The notes beneath the pieces are model-generated. The model did no database searches and was not told the DNA's origin. It worked only from the letters and a program-made list of their open reading frames with translations. This document shows, in pieces, positions 43,491 through 52,391 of a DNA stretch of 64,000 nt; the first letter of the stretch is position 1, and the number at the start of each line of letters is the position of its first letter. Made by a program: the position numbers and the translations under genes. The stretch comes from G963677915 sp963677915 (GTDB taxonomy: Bacteria; Bacillota; Clostridia; Lachnospirales; Vallitaleaceae), in the NCBI GenBank assembly GCA_963677915.2, contig CAXXGE010000027.1, forward strand, positions 1 to 64,000. Reading direction: 5' to 3'.

Positions 43491-44230
43491 CAAATCGCCT
43501 CCTTGCTTTCAGTCATGTCTACGATTATCAACGTAATGTTGTCCCAGCCGCCGGCTTCGTTGGACATCTCAACAAGCAGCTTTCCCTTTTCCATGACGCT
43601 GAGGTCCTTTTTCAACACTTTTTCGATATCGCCGTCTTCCAACATAGTCGTCAGCCCGTCGGAGCACAGGAGTATCTTTTCTATCTTTCCGGTTTCCTCA
43701 CGGAACAGGTCCACATCCACATGGCTGCTGATGCCTATCGACCTGGTAATCAAGTTCTTGTCTGGATGTGTTCTGCTTTCTTCTCTCGTAATCGCACCCA
43801 TCTGCACAAGTTCCTCGACGACGGAATGGTCGACAGTCAGCTGAGTCAATTCCCTGCCTAGAATATAGAGCCTGCTGTCACCGACATTGGCTGCTACAAT
43901 GCTGTTGTCAAGAACAGTGCAGACCACAAGGGTCGTACCCATGCCATAACATGAATCGTCTTCAACGCTTTTCATATAGACCTTAAGGTTCGCATTTTTG
44001 ACAGCCTCCTCAAGGACAGATTCAACATCCTTATCCGTCGTATGCATAATATGATCAACCATCGTCTCAACGGCCATCTTCGAAGCTACTTCTCCGGCCT
44101 TGTGACCACCCATGCCATCCGCCACAATAAATAGATTTGGCAACGGGCCGATTTGTTTCATCGTCTGGAAATAGTAATCTTCATTCAGTTTTCTCAACAA
44201 TCCCAAATCTGTCGTTCCAAATGATTGCAT
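43490..44230 (-). CDS. prpC: PP2C-type serine/threonine phosphatase
   Basis: A 246-residue PPM-family phosphatase, the partner that reverses PrkC phosphorylation. Metal-binding motifs are RKLNEDYY, IVADGMGGHKAGEVAS, ANVGDSRLYIL, LLCSDGLTTML and GGWDNITLIIV. The length and motif order are normal. It starts after GGAGGGGGAAAG and is followed directly by prkC. Confidence 0.97.
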   Translation of the reverse strand: MQSFGTTDLGLLRKLNEDYYFQTMKQIGPLPNLFIVADGMGGHKAGEVASKMAVETMVDHIMHTTDKDVESVLEEAVKNANLKVYMKSVEDDSCYGMGTTLVVCTVLDNSIVAANVGDSRLYILGRELTQLTVDHSVVEELVQMGAITREESRTHPDKNLITRSIGISSHVDVDLFREETGKIEKILLCSDGLTTMLEDGDIEKVLKKDLSVMEKGKLLVEMSNEAGGWDNITLIIVDMTESKEAI

Positions 44231-44246
44231 CTTTCCCCCTCCGACA

Positions 44247-45272
44247 TTACAGTCTCAGTTGTCCACAAGCCGCATCAATCTCGGCTCCCAAAGACCGCCT
44301 GACTGTTGTCTCAATGCCTGCGTCAGTCAGTATTTTCATGAATTTGTCGATATATTTGCGTTCCGTGCTTTCATAACCCATCTCCTTGACAGGATTGATC
44401 GGTATAAGATTGACATGGCATTTGAAGCTGCGTTTCTTTAGAATCGATGCCAGCTCCCTGCCATGTTCCGCTTTGTCGTTGACACCCTTTATCAGACTGT
44501 ATTCGAATGTGATGCGCCTTTTTGTCGTCTCGAAATAATACTCGCATGCCGTCAGCAGTTCATCTATAGCAAATCTGTCTGACACAGGCATTGTTTTGCT
44601 TCGAAGCGCATCGTTTGGTGCATGCAGCGATATAGCCAGGGTAATGCCCAGCTTTTCGTCTGCAAGTGCGCGTATCTGCGGCACCAGACCGCAGGTGGAA
44701 AGGGTTATATGCCTTTGGCTGATATTTTTCCCGTCCTCGCATACAGCCAGGCGAATCCACTTCAGTACATTATCGTAGTTATCCAAAGGCTCTCCGGTAC
44801 CCATCAGAACCACGTGGGATACCCTGACACCTGTCTGCCTTTCCGCCTCGTTCAACTGTTCAAGCATCTCGGCCGGTGTCAGGTTTCTGACCAAACCGCC
44901 GATGCCCGAGGCGCAGAAGGTGCATCCCATGGCACATCCAGCCTGTGTTGAAAGGCATACGCTGTGTCCGTGGGGCTGCTGCATGGAAACCGTTTCAATA
45001 AACTGTCCATCCGACAGACCAAAAAGGAATTTCCTGGTTCTCTGGTCAGCAGACACCTGGACTTTCGCAGTCGTAAGATGCTCTATCCTGGCGTTTTCCT
45101 TCAGCGTCTCCACCAGACCCTTGGGCAGATTGGTCATGTTTTCAAAGTCCCTTGAATCCTTCTTGTGAAGCCAGTCGAACAGCTGCTTGCTTCTGAAGGC
45201 CGGCTGCCCGAGTTTTTTCATCCAAAGGCCCAGCTCATCGGGCATCATGGATAGAATATCGATTTTATTCAT
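44247..45272 (-). CDS. rlmN: Dual-specificity 23S rRNA / tRNA adenine-C2 methyltransferase
   Basis: A 341-residue radical-SAM enzyme methylating A2503 of 23S rRNA and A37 of some tRNAs. The cluster motif is CAMGCTFC; SLHAPND and the C-terminal ACGQL, whose cysteine carries the transient methyl group, are present. The start at 45272 overlaps the rsmB stop by 8 bp. An upstream in-frame start at 45311 would add 13 unconserved residues. Confidence 0.97.
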   Translation of the reverse strand: MNKIDILSMMPDELGLWMKKLGQPAFRSKQLFDWLHKKDSRDFENMTNLPKGLVETLKENARIEHLTTAKVQVSADQRTRKFLFGLSDGQFIETVSMQQPHGHSVCLSTQAGCAMGCTFCASGIGGLVRNLTPAEMLEQLNEAERQTGVRVSHVVLMGTGEPLDNYDNVLKWIRLAVCEDGKNISQRHITLSTCGLVPQIRALADEKLGITLAISLHAPNDALRSKTMPVSDRFAIDELLTACEYYFETTKRRITFEYSLIKGVNDKAEHGRELASILKKRSFKCHVNLIPINPVKEMGYESTERKYIDKFMKILTDAGIETTVRRSLGAEIDAACGQLRL

Positions 45273-46599
45273 CTTCGCCCTTCTTCCTGAACCTGGCAAT
45301 GAAAAATCCATCTGTTCCTGTTTCCCATGGCTTTATTCTTATCCTTCCGCAGCTGTCGCCATATCCATCCACATCAAGAGGAACCGACTCGAATGCCTTG
45401 AATTTCTCAAGGAACCAATCGGCATTGTCTTCGTTCTCTTCTTTTGTCATCGTACAGGTACTGAACACCAAATCACCGCCGTTCTTGACATAGGCCGCTG
45501 CGTTTGTCAGCATCTCCCGCTGCAAAGCCACCAGTGATGCCACCTTTTCCCTGTTCATCTGCCACTTGATATCCGGCTTTTTGCGGATGATGCCAAGGCC
45601 CGAGCAAGGAAGGTCCGCAAGCACGACGTCGAAGGCCTTGTCGAAGTCTTCCCTGTGCCTTGAAGCGTCCGATTGTTCAACAGCCATCCATGGCAAACCA
45701 AGACGGCTCCTGTTCTCTTCTATTAGGGCGAGCTTTCTGTCACTGATATCACAGGCAATGACACTTCCACCTGGCCCGGTCAGTTCTGCTGCATGGGTTG
45801 CCTTGCCGCCGGGGGCCGCACAGAGGTCGAGCACTTTGTCCCCCTCTTGGATACCCGACAGACTTCCAACCAGCATGGAGCTTTCATCCTGCACCTGAAA
45901 AAGTCCGCTTTGAAAAGCCTCCAGATCGAAAAGCCTGTCAATGCCCGAAAGCCGAAGGCCATTGCCGCCAAAAGCACCCTGCTCGACCTTCAATCCTTCT
46001 TTTTCAAGTGTCTTTTTAAGGTTTTCAACTGTTGTTTTTCGTGTATTCGCTCTTATCGACAATGGAGCCGCCGTATGCGTATATGCCAGAAAAGCCTTGA
46101 GTTCCTCATAAGTATGGTTTTCCAGAAGCAATTCAATAAGCGTTTCAGGAAAGGAGTAACGGACACTCGCTGCTTTGACAGGATTCTCATTTTCTGAAGG
46201 GTACTCGATCTTGTCAATATTCTTTGATATGTTTCTAAGCACACCGTTGACGAACCCTGTAAGCTGGAACATTTTCCGCTTCTTTATCAGTTTTACCGCT
46301 TCGTTGATTACGGCGCCGTTATGGATTGAAGGCATATAAAGAAGCTGATAGACTGCCATACGCAGCACCATCAGGACGGTCAGCTTCATCTTTCCGGTCC
46401 TGGTTTTGGAATAGAGGTCGATAATGTAGTCAAGCTGGATTCTGTTTTCAACGGTGCCGTATACCAGTCTCTTGACAAATGCCCTGTCGGATTTCTCCAT
46501 TTCCTTGCCGAACATAACCTTATCCACTGCAGCATTGATAAACAGGTCTTCGTCAACCATCAGTTCCAGGGCCTTGAGTCCCACCCATCTTGCATTCAT
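45265..46599 (-). CDS. rsmB: 16S rRNA (cytosine967-C5)-methyltransferase
   Basis: A 444-residue protein. The N-terminal NusB-like RNA-binding domain (RAFVKRLVYGTVENRIQLDY) is followed by a SAM-binding methyltransferase domain with LDLCAAPGGKATHAAEL, VLADLPCSGLG and VFSTCTMTKEENE, where the two cysteines are the catalytic pair. The start ATG overlaps the fmt stop by four bases (ATGA). Confidence 0.97.
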   Translation of the reverse strand: MNARWVGLKALELMVDEDLFINAAVDKVMFGKEMEKSDRAFVKRLVYGTVENRIQLDYIIDLYSKTRTGKMKLTVLMVLRMAVYQLLYMPSIHNGAVINEAVKLIKKRKMFQLTGFVNGVLRNISKNIDKIEYPSENENPVKAASVRYSFPETLIELLLENHTYEELKAFLAYTHTAAPLSIRANTRKTTVENLKKTLEKEGLKVEQGAFGGNGLRLSGIDRLFDLEAFQSGLFQVQDESSMLVGSLSGIQEGDKVLDLCAAPGGKATHAAELTGPGGSVIACDISDRKLALIEENRSRLGLPWMAVEQSDASRHREDFDKAFDVVLADLPCSGLGIIRKKPDIKWQMNREKVASLVALQREMLTNAAAYVKNGGDLVFSTCTMTKEENEDNADWFLEKFKAFESVPLDVDGYGDSCGRIRIKPWETGTDGFFIARFRKKGEDE

Positions 46600-47525
46600 A
46601 GACGAATCCCCTTCTCCACTGTATGCCCTCTTAGGAAATCGTCCACATCCATGCGTTTCTTACCTTCCAGTTGGAGCTCTCTGACAAGGAGTGCATTCTC
46701 ACCGCACTGTATCATCAAAATCCCTTCTTCTGCCGTCAGCACCGTGCCGGGAACATCTTTCTGTTCATCCAGTTCCACGACTTCAGCGGACCATATCTTG
46801 AGCAGCTTTCCACCGATTCGCGTATAGGCACTTGGCCAGGGATTGAGGCCTCTGATCAGCCTTTCGATTTCTTCTGCCGTTTTTTTCCAGTCGATATTGC
46901 CGAGGGTCTTGTCCAGCATGGGGGCATAGCTCGCCTCTGTTTCAACCTGTGGTGTCGCCGATACAGAACCCGATTCAATAGCGTCAAGGGTCTCAATCAA
47001 AAGGGAGGCACCCGCTTCACTCAGCTTGTCGTGCAGCGAACCGCCGGTCTCGTCAGCTTCGATTGCAACTTCCGTCTTGAGCAGCATATCACCGGTATCG
47101 AGGCCGACATCCATCTGCATGGTCGTCACACCGCTCTTTTCATCACCATTGATAATGGACCACTGGATAGGGCCGGCTCCCCTTAGTTTCGGCAGCAGCG
47201 AGGCATGTACGTTGATGCAGCCATACTTCGGAAGCTCCAGAATTGCTTTGGGCAGTATCTGTCCAAACGCAACCACGACCATGACGTCAGGCGCCAGCGA
47301 AGCCGCAAGTTCCAAAAATGCCGGGTCTTTCACCTTCTCGGGCTGATAAACAGACAGTCCGTTCTCTTCCGCGAAGGCTTTCACCGGTGTTTTCTGCATC
47401 TGCTTTCCACGGCCTTTTGGCTTGTCCGGCTGGGTTACAACGCCAACCACCTCGTGGCCGGCTTCGATTATCGCTTTGAGTGTTGGCACGCTGAAATCCG
47501 GTGTGCCCATGAATAAGACTCTCAT
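46596..47525 (-). CDS. fmt: Methionyl-tRNA formyltransferase
   Basis: A 309-residue enzyme that formylates initiator Met-tRNA using 10-formyl-THF. It begins MRVLFMGTPDFSVPTLKA, has the GCINVHASLLPKLRGAGP catalytic region (Asn-His) and the GDMLL block with the catalytic Asp before it. The start at 47525 follows TAGGTGATGAT, 8 bp after the def stop; the partner genes def and fmt act in series. Confidence 0.97.
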   Translation of the reverse strand: MRVLFMGTPDFSVPTLKAIIEAGHEVVGVVTQPDKPKGRGKQMQKTPVKAFAEENGLSVYQPEKVKDPAFLELAASLAPDVMVVVAFGQILPKAILELPKYGCINVHASLLPKLRGAGPIQWSIINGDEKSGVTTMQMDVGLDTGDMLLKTEVAIEADETGGSLHDKLSEAGASLLIETLDAIESGSVSATPQVETEASYAPMLDKTLGNIDWKKTAEEIERLIRGLNPWPSAYTRIGGKLLKIWSAEVVELDEQKDVPGTVLTAEEGILMIQCGENALLVRELQLEGKKRMDVDDFLRGHTVEKGIRL

Positions 47526-47533
47526 ATCATCAC

Positions 47534-47986
47534 CTAGTCTTCCTCTATAGATTGCGCAAGGTCGATGTAAAGGATACCATTCAAATGGTCCAGTTCGTGG
47601 CAAATCGCCCTTGCCAGCAGTTCTTCGCCCTTTTGCCGGAATACTTCCCCTTTATCATTCATTGCTTCTACGACGACAGTCATCGGACGGGATACCTCTC
47701 CAACCTTGCCCGGTACGCTGAGGCAGCCTTCAGGTCCAAGCTGTTCTCCATCGCTTTCAATAATCTTTGGATTGATATAGACAACAGGACCTTCGCCCAC
47801 ATCGATGATGAACAACCGCTTCAACATGCCGACCTGTGGCGCTGCCAAGCCGACGCCCTGCGCTTCATACATTGTTTCTTTCATATCTTCAATCAGTGTT
47901 TTGATTTTGTCATTGATCTCTGTGATTTCCCTCGATGTTTTCCTTAAAATGGGATCTCCTTCAATCCTGATCTGTCTAAGTGCCAT
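47534..47986 (-). CDS. def: Peptide deformylase
   Basis: A 150-residue metallo-enzyme that removes the formyl group from new proteins. All three motifs are present: GVGLAAPQVG, EGCLSVPG and HELDHLNG. The start at 47986 follows TTTTAGGAGGCGCT, 8 bp after the priA stop. Confidence 0.97.
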   Translation of the reverse strand: MALRQIRIEGDPILRKTSREITEINDKIKTLIEDMKETMYEAQGVGLAAPQVGMLKRLFIIDVGEGPVVYINPKIIESDGEQLGPEGCLSVPGKVGEVSRPMTVVVEAMNDKGEVFRQKGEELLARAICHELDHLNGILYIDLAQSIEED

Positions 47987-47994
47987 AGCGCCTC

Positions 47995-50247
47995 CTAAAA
48001 TGACATCATTGGATTCACATCGCAACTGATCTGCAATACACTGGATACAGGCGATGCCGTTACTCTATTATAAATTTGTTCTGCTGTTTGCGTCAATGTT
48101 TTGTAATCTGGATGCTTCACATAAAGAACACGCCGATACACGTCCCTTATCTTTGATACGGTCGCAGGCGACGGGCCAAGCACAGTAAGTCCAAGGTTCC
48201 CGCCATCCATTTTCTCGATCATGTCCTTGACTTCATAGGAACCTCTTATCAATTCCTTTTCACTGGTGCCTGAAAGTAGCACCACCAGTATCTGGCCGAA
48301 GGGCGGGTAGCCCATCAGTCTTCTGTAGGCGATTTCCTTGCGGTAAAAGGCTTTGTAATCCTGCCCTATTGCTCCTTGTATGCTGTAATGGTCCGGGGAA
48401 TACGTCTGTATGATTCCCAGCCCCTTCGTATCGCTCCTGCCTGTTCTTCCAACAACCTGCGCAAGAAGCTGATAGGTTCTCTCGCTTGCCCTGAAATCAT
48501 TCACATGAAGGGAAAGGTCCGCAGCCAGAACGCCCACGAGGCTGACCTTGTCGAAATGGTGCCCTTTTGCAATCATTTGCGTTCCAACCAGAATGTCGGC
48601 CTTATGGTTTTTGAAAGGCTCAATAATGGCCTCATGTCCGTGCTTGCCTGATGTCGTGTCAAAATCCATTCTCAGGACGCGCGCTTCCGGGAAAAGTTCT
48701 TTGATCTGTTTCTCCACTTTCTGCGTTCCGATACCGAAAGACTTGATGTATTTGGAACCGCAGGCAGGACAATGGTCCACCATCGGTTTCCTCTCGTTGC
48801 AGTAGTGGCAGACGAGCTCATTGTTATATGCATGATAGGTATATGAAATATCGCAGTGGCTGCATTTCAGCACCAGACCGCATTGTCGGCAGCTTACAAA
48901 TCCCGAATGACCCCTGCGGTTCAGAAACAGCATGACCTGTTCCTTTCTGTCCAGAGCGTCTTTGATAGCCTTCTGCAGCAGCCTGCTGAAAATGCTTTTG
49001 TTGCCTTCGGCCAGTTCGGTTCGCATATCGGCCACCTTAAGTTCAAGCTCCCTGTCTGTAGCCGCTTTTTTTAACAGTTCAAGCAGCACATAGTCTCCTC
49101 TGCCTGCTTTATAGTAACTGTCCACCAGTGGTGTTGCCGAACCTAGAAGCACAGGACAGCGATGGTGCCTTGCCCTGAAGATAGCCACTTCACGTGCATG
49201 GTATTTGGGATTGGTTTCCGATTTATAGGCGGTTTCATGCTCCTCGTCAAGCACGATCAGTCCTATTTTTTCAAAGGGCGTGAACACGGCAGACCTGGGT
49301 CCGATCATTATTTTCAGTTTTCCTTCTTTTGCCTGACGCCATTGGTCGTAGCGTTCACCCTGAGAGAGCCTGGAATGCATGATGCCTACCACGTCCCCGA
49401 ATCGGCTAGCAAATCTCTCGACTGTCTGGGGTGTTAAAGCGATTTCCGGAATCAGAACGATCACACTTTCCCCTCTTGCTAGCACTTTTTCAATGATTTG
49501 CAGATAGACTTCTGTTTTTCCGCTTCCTGTGATGCCATGAAGCAGAAACACTTTGTTGCTGGCAGCCAGCACCGATTCAGCGACCGCATCGACAGCTGTC
49601 TGCTGCTCACTGTTCAGGTCCAGCTTGAGGCTCTTGCCATACCGCTCATGGTTGAATGGATTCCTGACCGATTCTACGCGTGTTATCCTCAAAAGACCCA
49701 GTTTCTCAAGACCTTCCACAACGCCTTTGCCGCATTGGGCGCGTTCAAGGAGCTTGTTCATTGCAACAGGACGGCAACCGTCATCCAGTAATGCGCCAAT
49801 CACTCTGGCTCTCGCCTGGGTTCTGGCGGAGGCAAGAAATCCTGTGAAAGCATCACTCATCTTCTTATCATCGGCAGAAGGAACCACCATTTGAAGGGAA
49901 CGCTTGCCGACCGTCGGCTTCGCAGGAAGGAGTGCCTTCATTGCGGCCTGCATCGTGCAGACATAACGGTGGCGCATCCACCTTGCCAGCTGAATCAGTT
50001 CCGACTCGACATTGATGGAGTCATAGATTTTGGCAACGGCTTTTATTGTCACACCCTTTAAGTCGGTTTTCTCCTTAAGATCGATGATGTATCCCTGCCG
50101 CATCCTGTTTCCCGCACCAAAGGGAATCTCCACAATGCTCCCGACCTTGGCTTGATCGAGCAGTTCGTCCGGAACGCCATAGGAAAAGGGCCTGTCCAGG
50201 CTTTTTGTTGAAATATCGATGATGATGTCTGCAAAACGCTTGTACAT
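47995..50247 (-). CDS. priA: Primosomal protein N' (replication restart helicase)
   Basis: A 750-residue helicase. An N-terminal 3'-DNA-binding domain (FADIIIDISTKSLDRPFSYG) is followed by Walker A LLHGITGSGKTEVYLQ, the DEEH box LIVLDEEHETAYKSE, and a cysteine-rich zinc domain (SCRQCGLVLKCSHC, CHYCNERKPM, HCPACGSKYI). QVVGRTGRSD and the C-terminal end match the family. The start follows AAAAGGAGGGCGAC. A terminator lies between it and rpoZ, so priA may rely on its own promoter or read-through. Confidence 0.97.
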   Translation of the reverse strand: MYKRFADIIIDISTKSLDRPFSYGVPDELLDQAKVGSIVEIPFGAGNRMRQGYIIDLKEKTDLKGVTIKAVAKIYDSINVESELIQLARWMRHRYVCTMQAAMKALLPAKPTVGKRSLQMVVPSADDKKMSDAFTGFLASARTQARARVIGALLDDGCRPVAMNKLLERAQCGKGVVEGLEKLGLLRITRVESVRNPFNHERYGKSLKLDLNSEQQTAVDAVAESVLAASNKVFLLHGITGSGKTEVYLQIIEKVLARGESVIVLIPEIALTPQTVERFASRFGDVVGIMHSRLSQGERYDQWRQAKEGKLKIMIGPRSAVFTPFEKIGLIVLDEEHETAYKSETNPKYHAREVAIFRARHHRCPVLLGSATPLVDSYYKAGRGDYVLLELLKKAATDRELELKVADMRTELAEGNKSIFSRLLQKAIKDALDRKEQVMLFLNRRGHSGFVSCRQCGLVLKCSHCDISYTYHAYNNELVCHYCNERKPMVDHCPACGSKYIKSFGIGTQKVEKQIKELFPEARVLRMDFDTTSGKHGHEAIIEPFKNHKADILVGTQMIAKGHHFDKVSLVGVLAADLSLHVNDFRASERTYQLLAQVVGRTGRSDTKGLGIIQTYSPDHYSIQGAIGQDYKAFYRKEIAYRRLMGYPPFGQILVVLLSGTSEKELIRGSYEVKDMIEKMDGGNLGLTVLGPSPATVSKIRDVYRRVLYVKHPDYKTLTQTAEQIYNRVTASPVSSVLQISCDVNPMMSF

Positions 50248-50279
50248 GTCGCCCTCCTTTTCATGCTTTTCCGAATCAT

Positions 50280-50308
50280 AAAAAAGTGGTCCACCAAGAA
50301 GGGACCAC
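50280..50308 (-). terminator. Terminator downstream of rpoZ
   Basis: On the minus strand GTGGTCC (50302-50308) pairs with GGACCAC (50286-50292) across a 9-nt loop, followed by TTTTTT. It separates the yicC-remA-gmk-rpoZ group from priA. Confidence 0.85.
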
Positions 50309-50315
50309 CCTGTTA

Positions 50316-50528
50316 TTACGCGATGTCTATTTTGCCGTGGTACAGCTCGTTGACGGCATTGGAAAGCGGCTTTGGCATGACTTCATCCACCATCGGGATG
50401 TCGCCGTCGATCAGCTGTCTTGCTCTCTTAGCCGAAGCGATGACGATGGAGTAGCGGCTCTTGAGTGTGACGTCTTCGTTTCTCTCGTTGATAATCTCCA
50501 TTAAATCTGAATAAGATGGGTGCAGCAT
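50316..50528 (-). CDS. rpoZ: DNA-directed RNA polymerase omega subunit
   Basis: A 70-residue omega subunit starting MLHPSYSDLMEIIN, with RYSIVIASAKRARQLIDG, the conserved 'YxxVxxxAKRARQL' segment. It helps assemble RNA polymerase. It lies 2 bp after gmk and follows GGAGAATAGAT. Confidence 0.95.
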   Translation of the reverse strand: MLHPSYSDLMEIINERNEDVTLKSRYSIVIASAKRARQLIDGDIPMVDEVMPKPLSNAVNELYHGKIDIA

Positions 50529-50530
50529 AT

Positions 50531-51163
50531 CTATTCTCCTTTCAGAAGTTCTTCGAACTCCAGTTTCAATTTTTCTTTTACGTCCAGGTTTCTGGCTATT
50601 TTGTGTTTCTCCGATAAAACGACGTGGTGTACGTCATCAACGGCTTTCTGCAGGTCATCATTGACGACCAGAAAATCATAGCGGTGAATGTATTCAAGCT
50701 CTTCAAAAGCCCTTTTCATTCTTTCATGGATGACATCCATGCTTTCCGTCCCTCTGCTCACAAGCCGGTCCCTGAGTTCACGGACAGACGGCGGCACAAT
50801 GAAAATAAGCAGCGTTTCAGGGTATTTGGCTTTCACCTGCAGGGCGCCCTGAAGTTCAATCTCAAGTATGACGTCTTTGTTCTCTGAGAGCAGCGCTTCA
50901 ACCGATGCTCTTGGTGTGCCGTACAGGTTGCCACAGAACTCAGCATGTTCAAACAGGGCATCATCGTCAATCAATCGCTGAAAAGCTTCACGGCTCAAGA
51001 AATTGTAATGTATGCCTTCTTCCTCGTGTTCTCTTCTCTGTCTCGTCGTTGAAGATATGGACAAGGAATAGTTCTCTTTCTGAGCCAGAAGCTCTTTGAC
51101 AATCGTTCCTTTACCGGCACCTGAAAAGCCGGATATAATCGTTAGCACACCTTTTTCCTGCAT
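50531..51163 (-). CDS. gmk: Guanylate kinase
   Basis: A 210-residue GMP kinase. The P-loop is ISGFSGAGKGTIVKEL; SISSTTRQRREHEEEGIHYNF carries the GMP-binding region, and FIVPPSVRELRDRL follows. It starts 1 bp after the remA stop. In this order (yicC-remA-gmk-rpoZ) the cluster is typical of Bacillota. Confidence 0.97.
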   Translation of the reverse strand: MQEKGVLTIISGFSGAGKGTIVKELLAQKENYSLSISSTTRQRREHEEEGIHYNFLSREAFQRLIDDDALFEHAEFCGNLYGTPRASVEALLSENKDVILEIELQGALQVKAKYPETLLIFIVPPSVRELRDRLVSRGTESMDVIHERMKRAFEELEYIHRYDFLVVNDDLQKAVDDVHHVVLSEKHKIARNLDVKEKLKLEFEELLKGE

Positions 51164-51164
51164 A

Positions 51165-51425
51165 TCAATCTCCTGTCGCTTTCTGTTTATCCGACAGACG
51201 GTTAACCAGTGTCTCCACCTGGATTCCAGATGAAATGATATGGTTCGATTCGGTTATAATTACAGCACGTGTCCTTCTTCCGAAAGTCGCATCCCAGAAT
51301 CTTCCTTCATCCTTCGCCTGTCTCATCATTCTCTTCATCGGTGCCGATTCCGGGTTCATGATTGCAACAATCTTGTCTGCGGAAATGACACTTCCAAAAC
51401 CTATGTTAATGAATTTGGTCTGCAT
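51165..51425 (-). CDS. remA: Extracellular matrix regulatory protein RemA (DUF370)
   Basis: An 86-residue DUF370 protein: FINIGFGSVISADKIVAIMNP at the start and RRTRAVIITESNHIISSGIQ in the second half. In Bacillus subtilis RemA is a DNA-binding activator of matrix genes that forms ring oligomers. The genomic position beside gmk is conserved. The role in a Clostridium-like host is inferred. Confidence 0.95.
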   Translation of the reverse strand: MQTKFINIGFGSVISADKIVAIMNPESAPMKRMMRQAKDEGRFWDATFGRRTRAVIITESNHIISSGIQVETLVNRLSDKQKATGD

Positions 51426-51435
51426 CTCAGATCCC

Positions 51436-52314
51436 CTATTCGATATTCTGTATCTGTTCTCTGATTTTCTCGATTTCAGTCTTCAAACCGATGGCCTCGT
51501 TGGCAATCTCAAGATTGTTCGCCTTCGATAGGATCGTGTTGGCCTCCCTGTTCATCTCCTGGGCCAGGAAATCGAGTTTCCTTCCAACAGGTTGGGTACT
51601 GGCCAGGGTCTTGCTCATGTGTTCGATATGGCTTCCCAGTCTTACGATCTCTTCGTCAATGCAGCTCTTGTCGGCGAAAATGGCCACTTCCTGAGCCAGC
51701 CTGCCCTCGTCCACATTGGCATTGTCAAGCAGTTCAGCCAGTCTTGCTTCCAGCTTGGTCCTGTACTCTTCTACGACCATTGGTGTGAATATATTGATTT
51801 TTCCCAGCGCATCCGACATGGCCGTCAGCTTCTCGTCGATATCCCTGAACAGCAGCTCGCCTTCCACTTGTCTGGTCTCAACTACTTTGACCAGGGCATT
51901 GTCTAGGGCGCCCTTCATGATTGACCAGAGCAGTTCCTCGTCGTCCTCCTGCACTTCCAGTGTGAAGACGTCCGGCAGCCGAGTCATATGGGATACCTTG
52001 ATATCATTGTCAAGCCCGAACATTTCCGACACCTTACCGAAGTAGCCCAGATATTCTGAAGCCAAAGCTTCGTTGAATTTGATCGATTCCTGCTTGTCGG
52101 AATTGTCTTCATAGGACAGATACACATCGACCTTTCCTCTTGAAAGGTGCTTCTTGATATAGTTCTTGATGTCATTTTCCAGAAAACCGAGCTTCCTTGG
52201 CATTCTTACATTGACATCGCAGTATCGGTGATTGACCGACTTGATCTCAACCGTTATCTTCCTGTTTTCTATCGTGTGTTCACCACGTCCGAATCCGGTC
52301 ATGCTCTTTATCAT
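51436..52314 (-). CDS. yicC: YicC family protein (endoribonuclease)
   Basis: A 292-residue protein starting MIKSMTGFGRGE, the hallmark of the family, with KSVNHRYCDVNVRMPR and a C-terminal helical DUF1732 domain (REANTILSKANNLEI...ALGLKTEIEK-like end). YicC in Escherichia coli is an endoribonuclease that affects small-RNA turnover. The start ATG follows AGAGGTGCGGTA. It is first in the remA-gmk-rpoZ cluster. Confidence 0.95.
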   Translation of the reverse strand: MIKSMTGFGRGEHTIENRKITVEIKSVNHRYCDVNVRMPRKLGFLENDIKNYIKKHLSRGKVDVYLSYEDNSDKQESIKFNEALASEYLGYFGKVSEMFGLDNDIKVSHMTRLPDVFTLEVQEDDEELLWSIMKGALDNALVKVVETRQVEGELLFRDIDEKLTAMSDALGKINIFTPMVVEEYRTKLEARLAELLDNANVDEGRLAQEVAIFADKSCIDEEIVRLGSHIEHMSKTLASTQPVGRKLDFLAQEMNREANTILSKANNLEIANEAIGLKTEIEKIREQIQNIE

Positions 52315-52391
52315 TACCGCACCTCTTCCCTTTTAATCCTTACCTCAATTGAATTATTATACCTAATGAGACCGTCAAAATCAACCTTAGG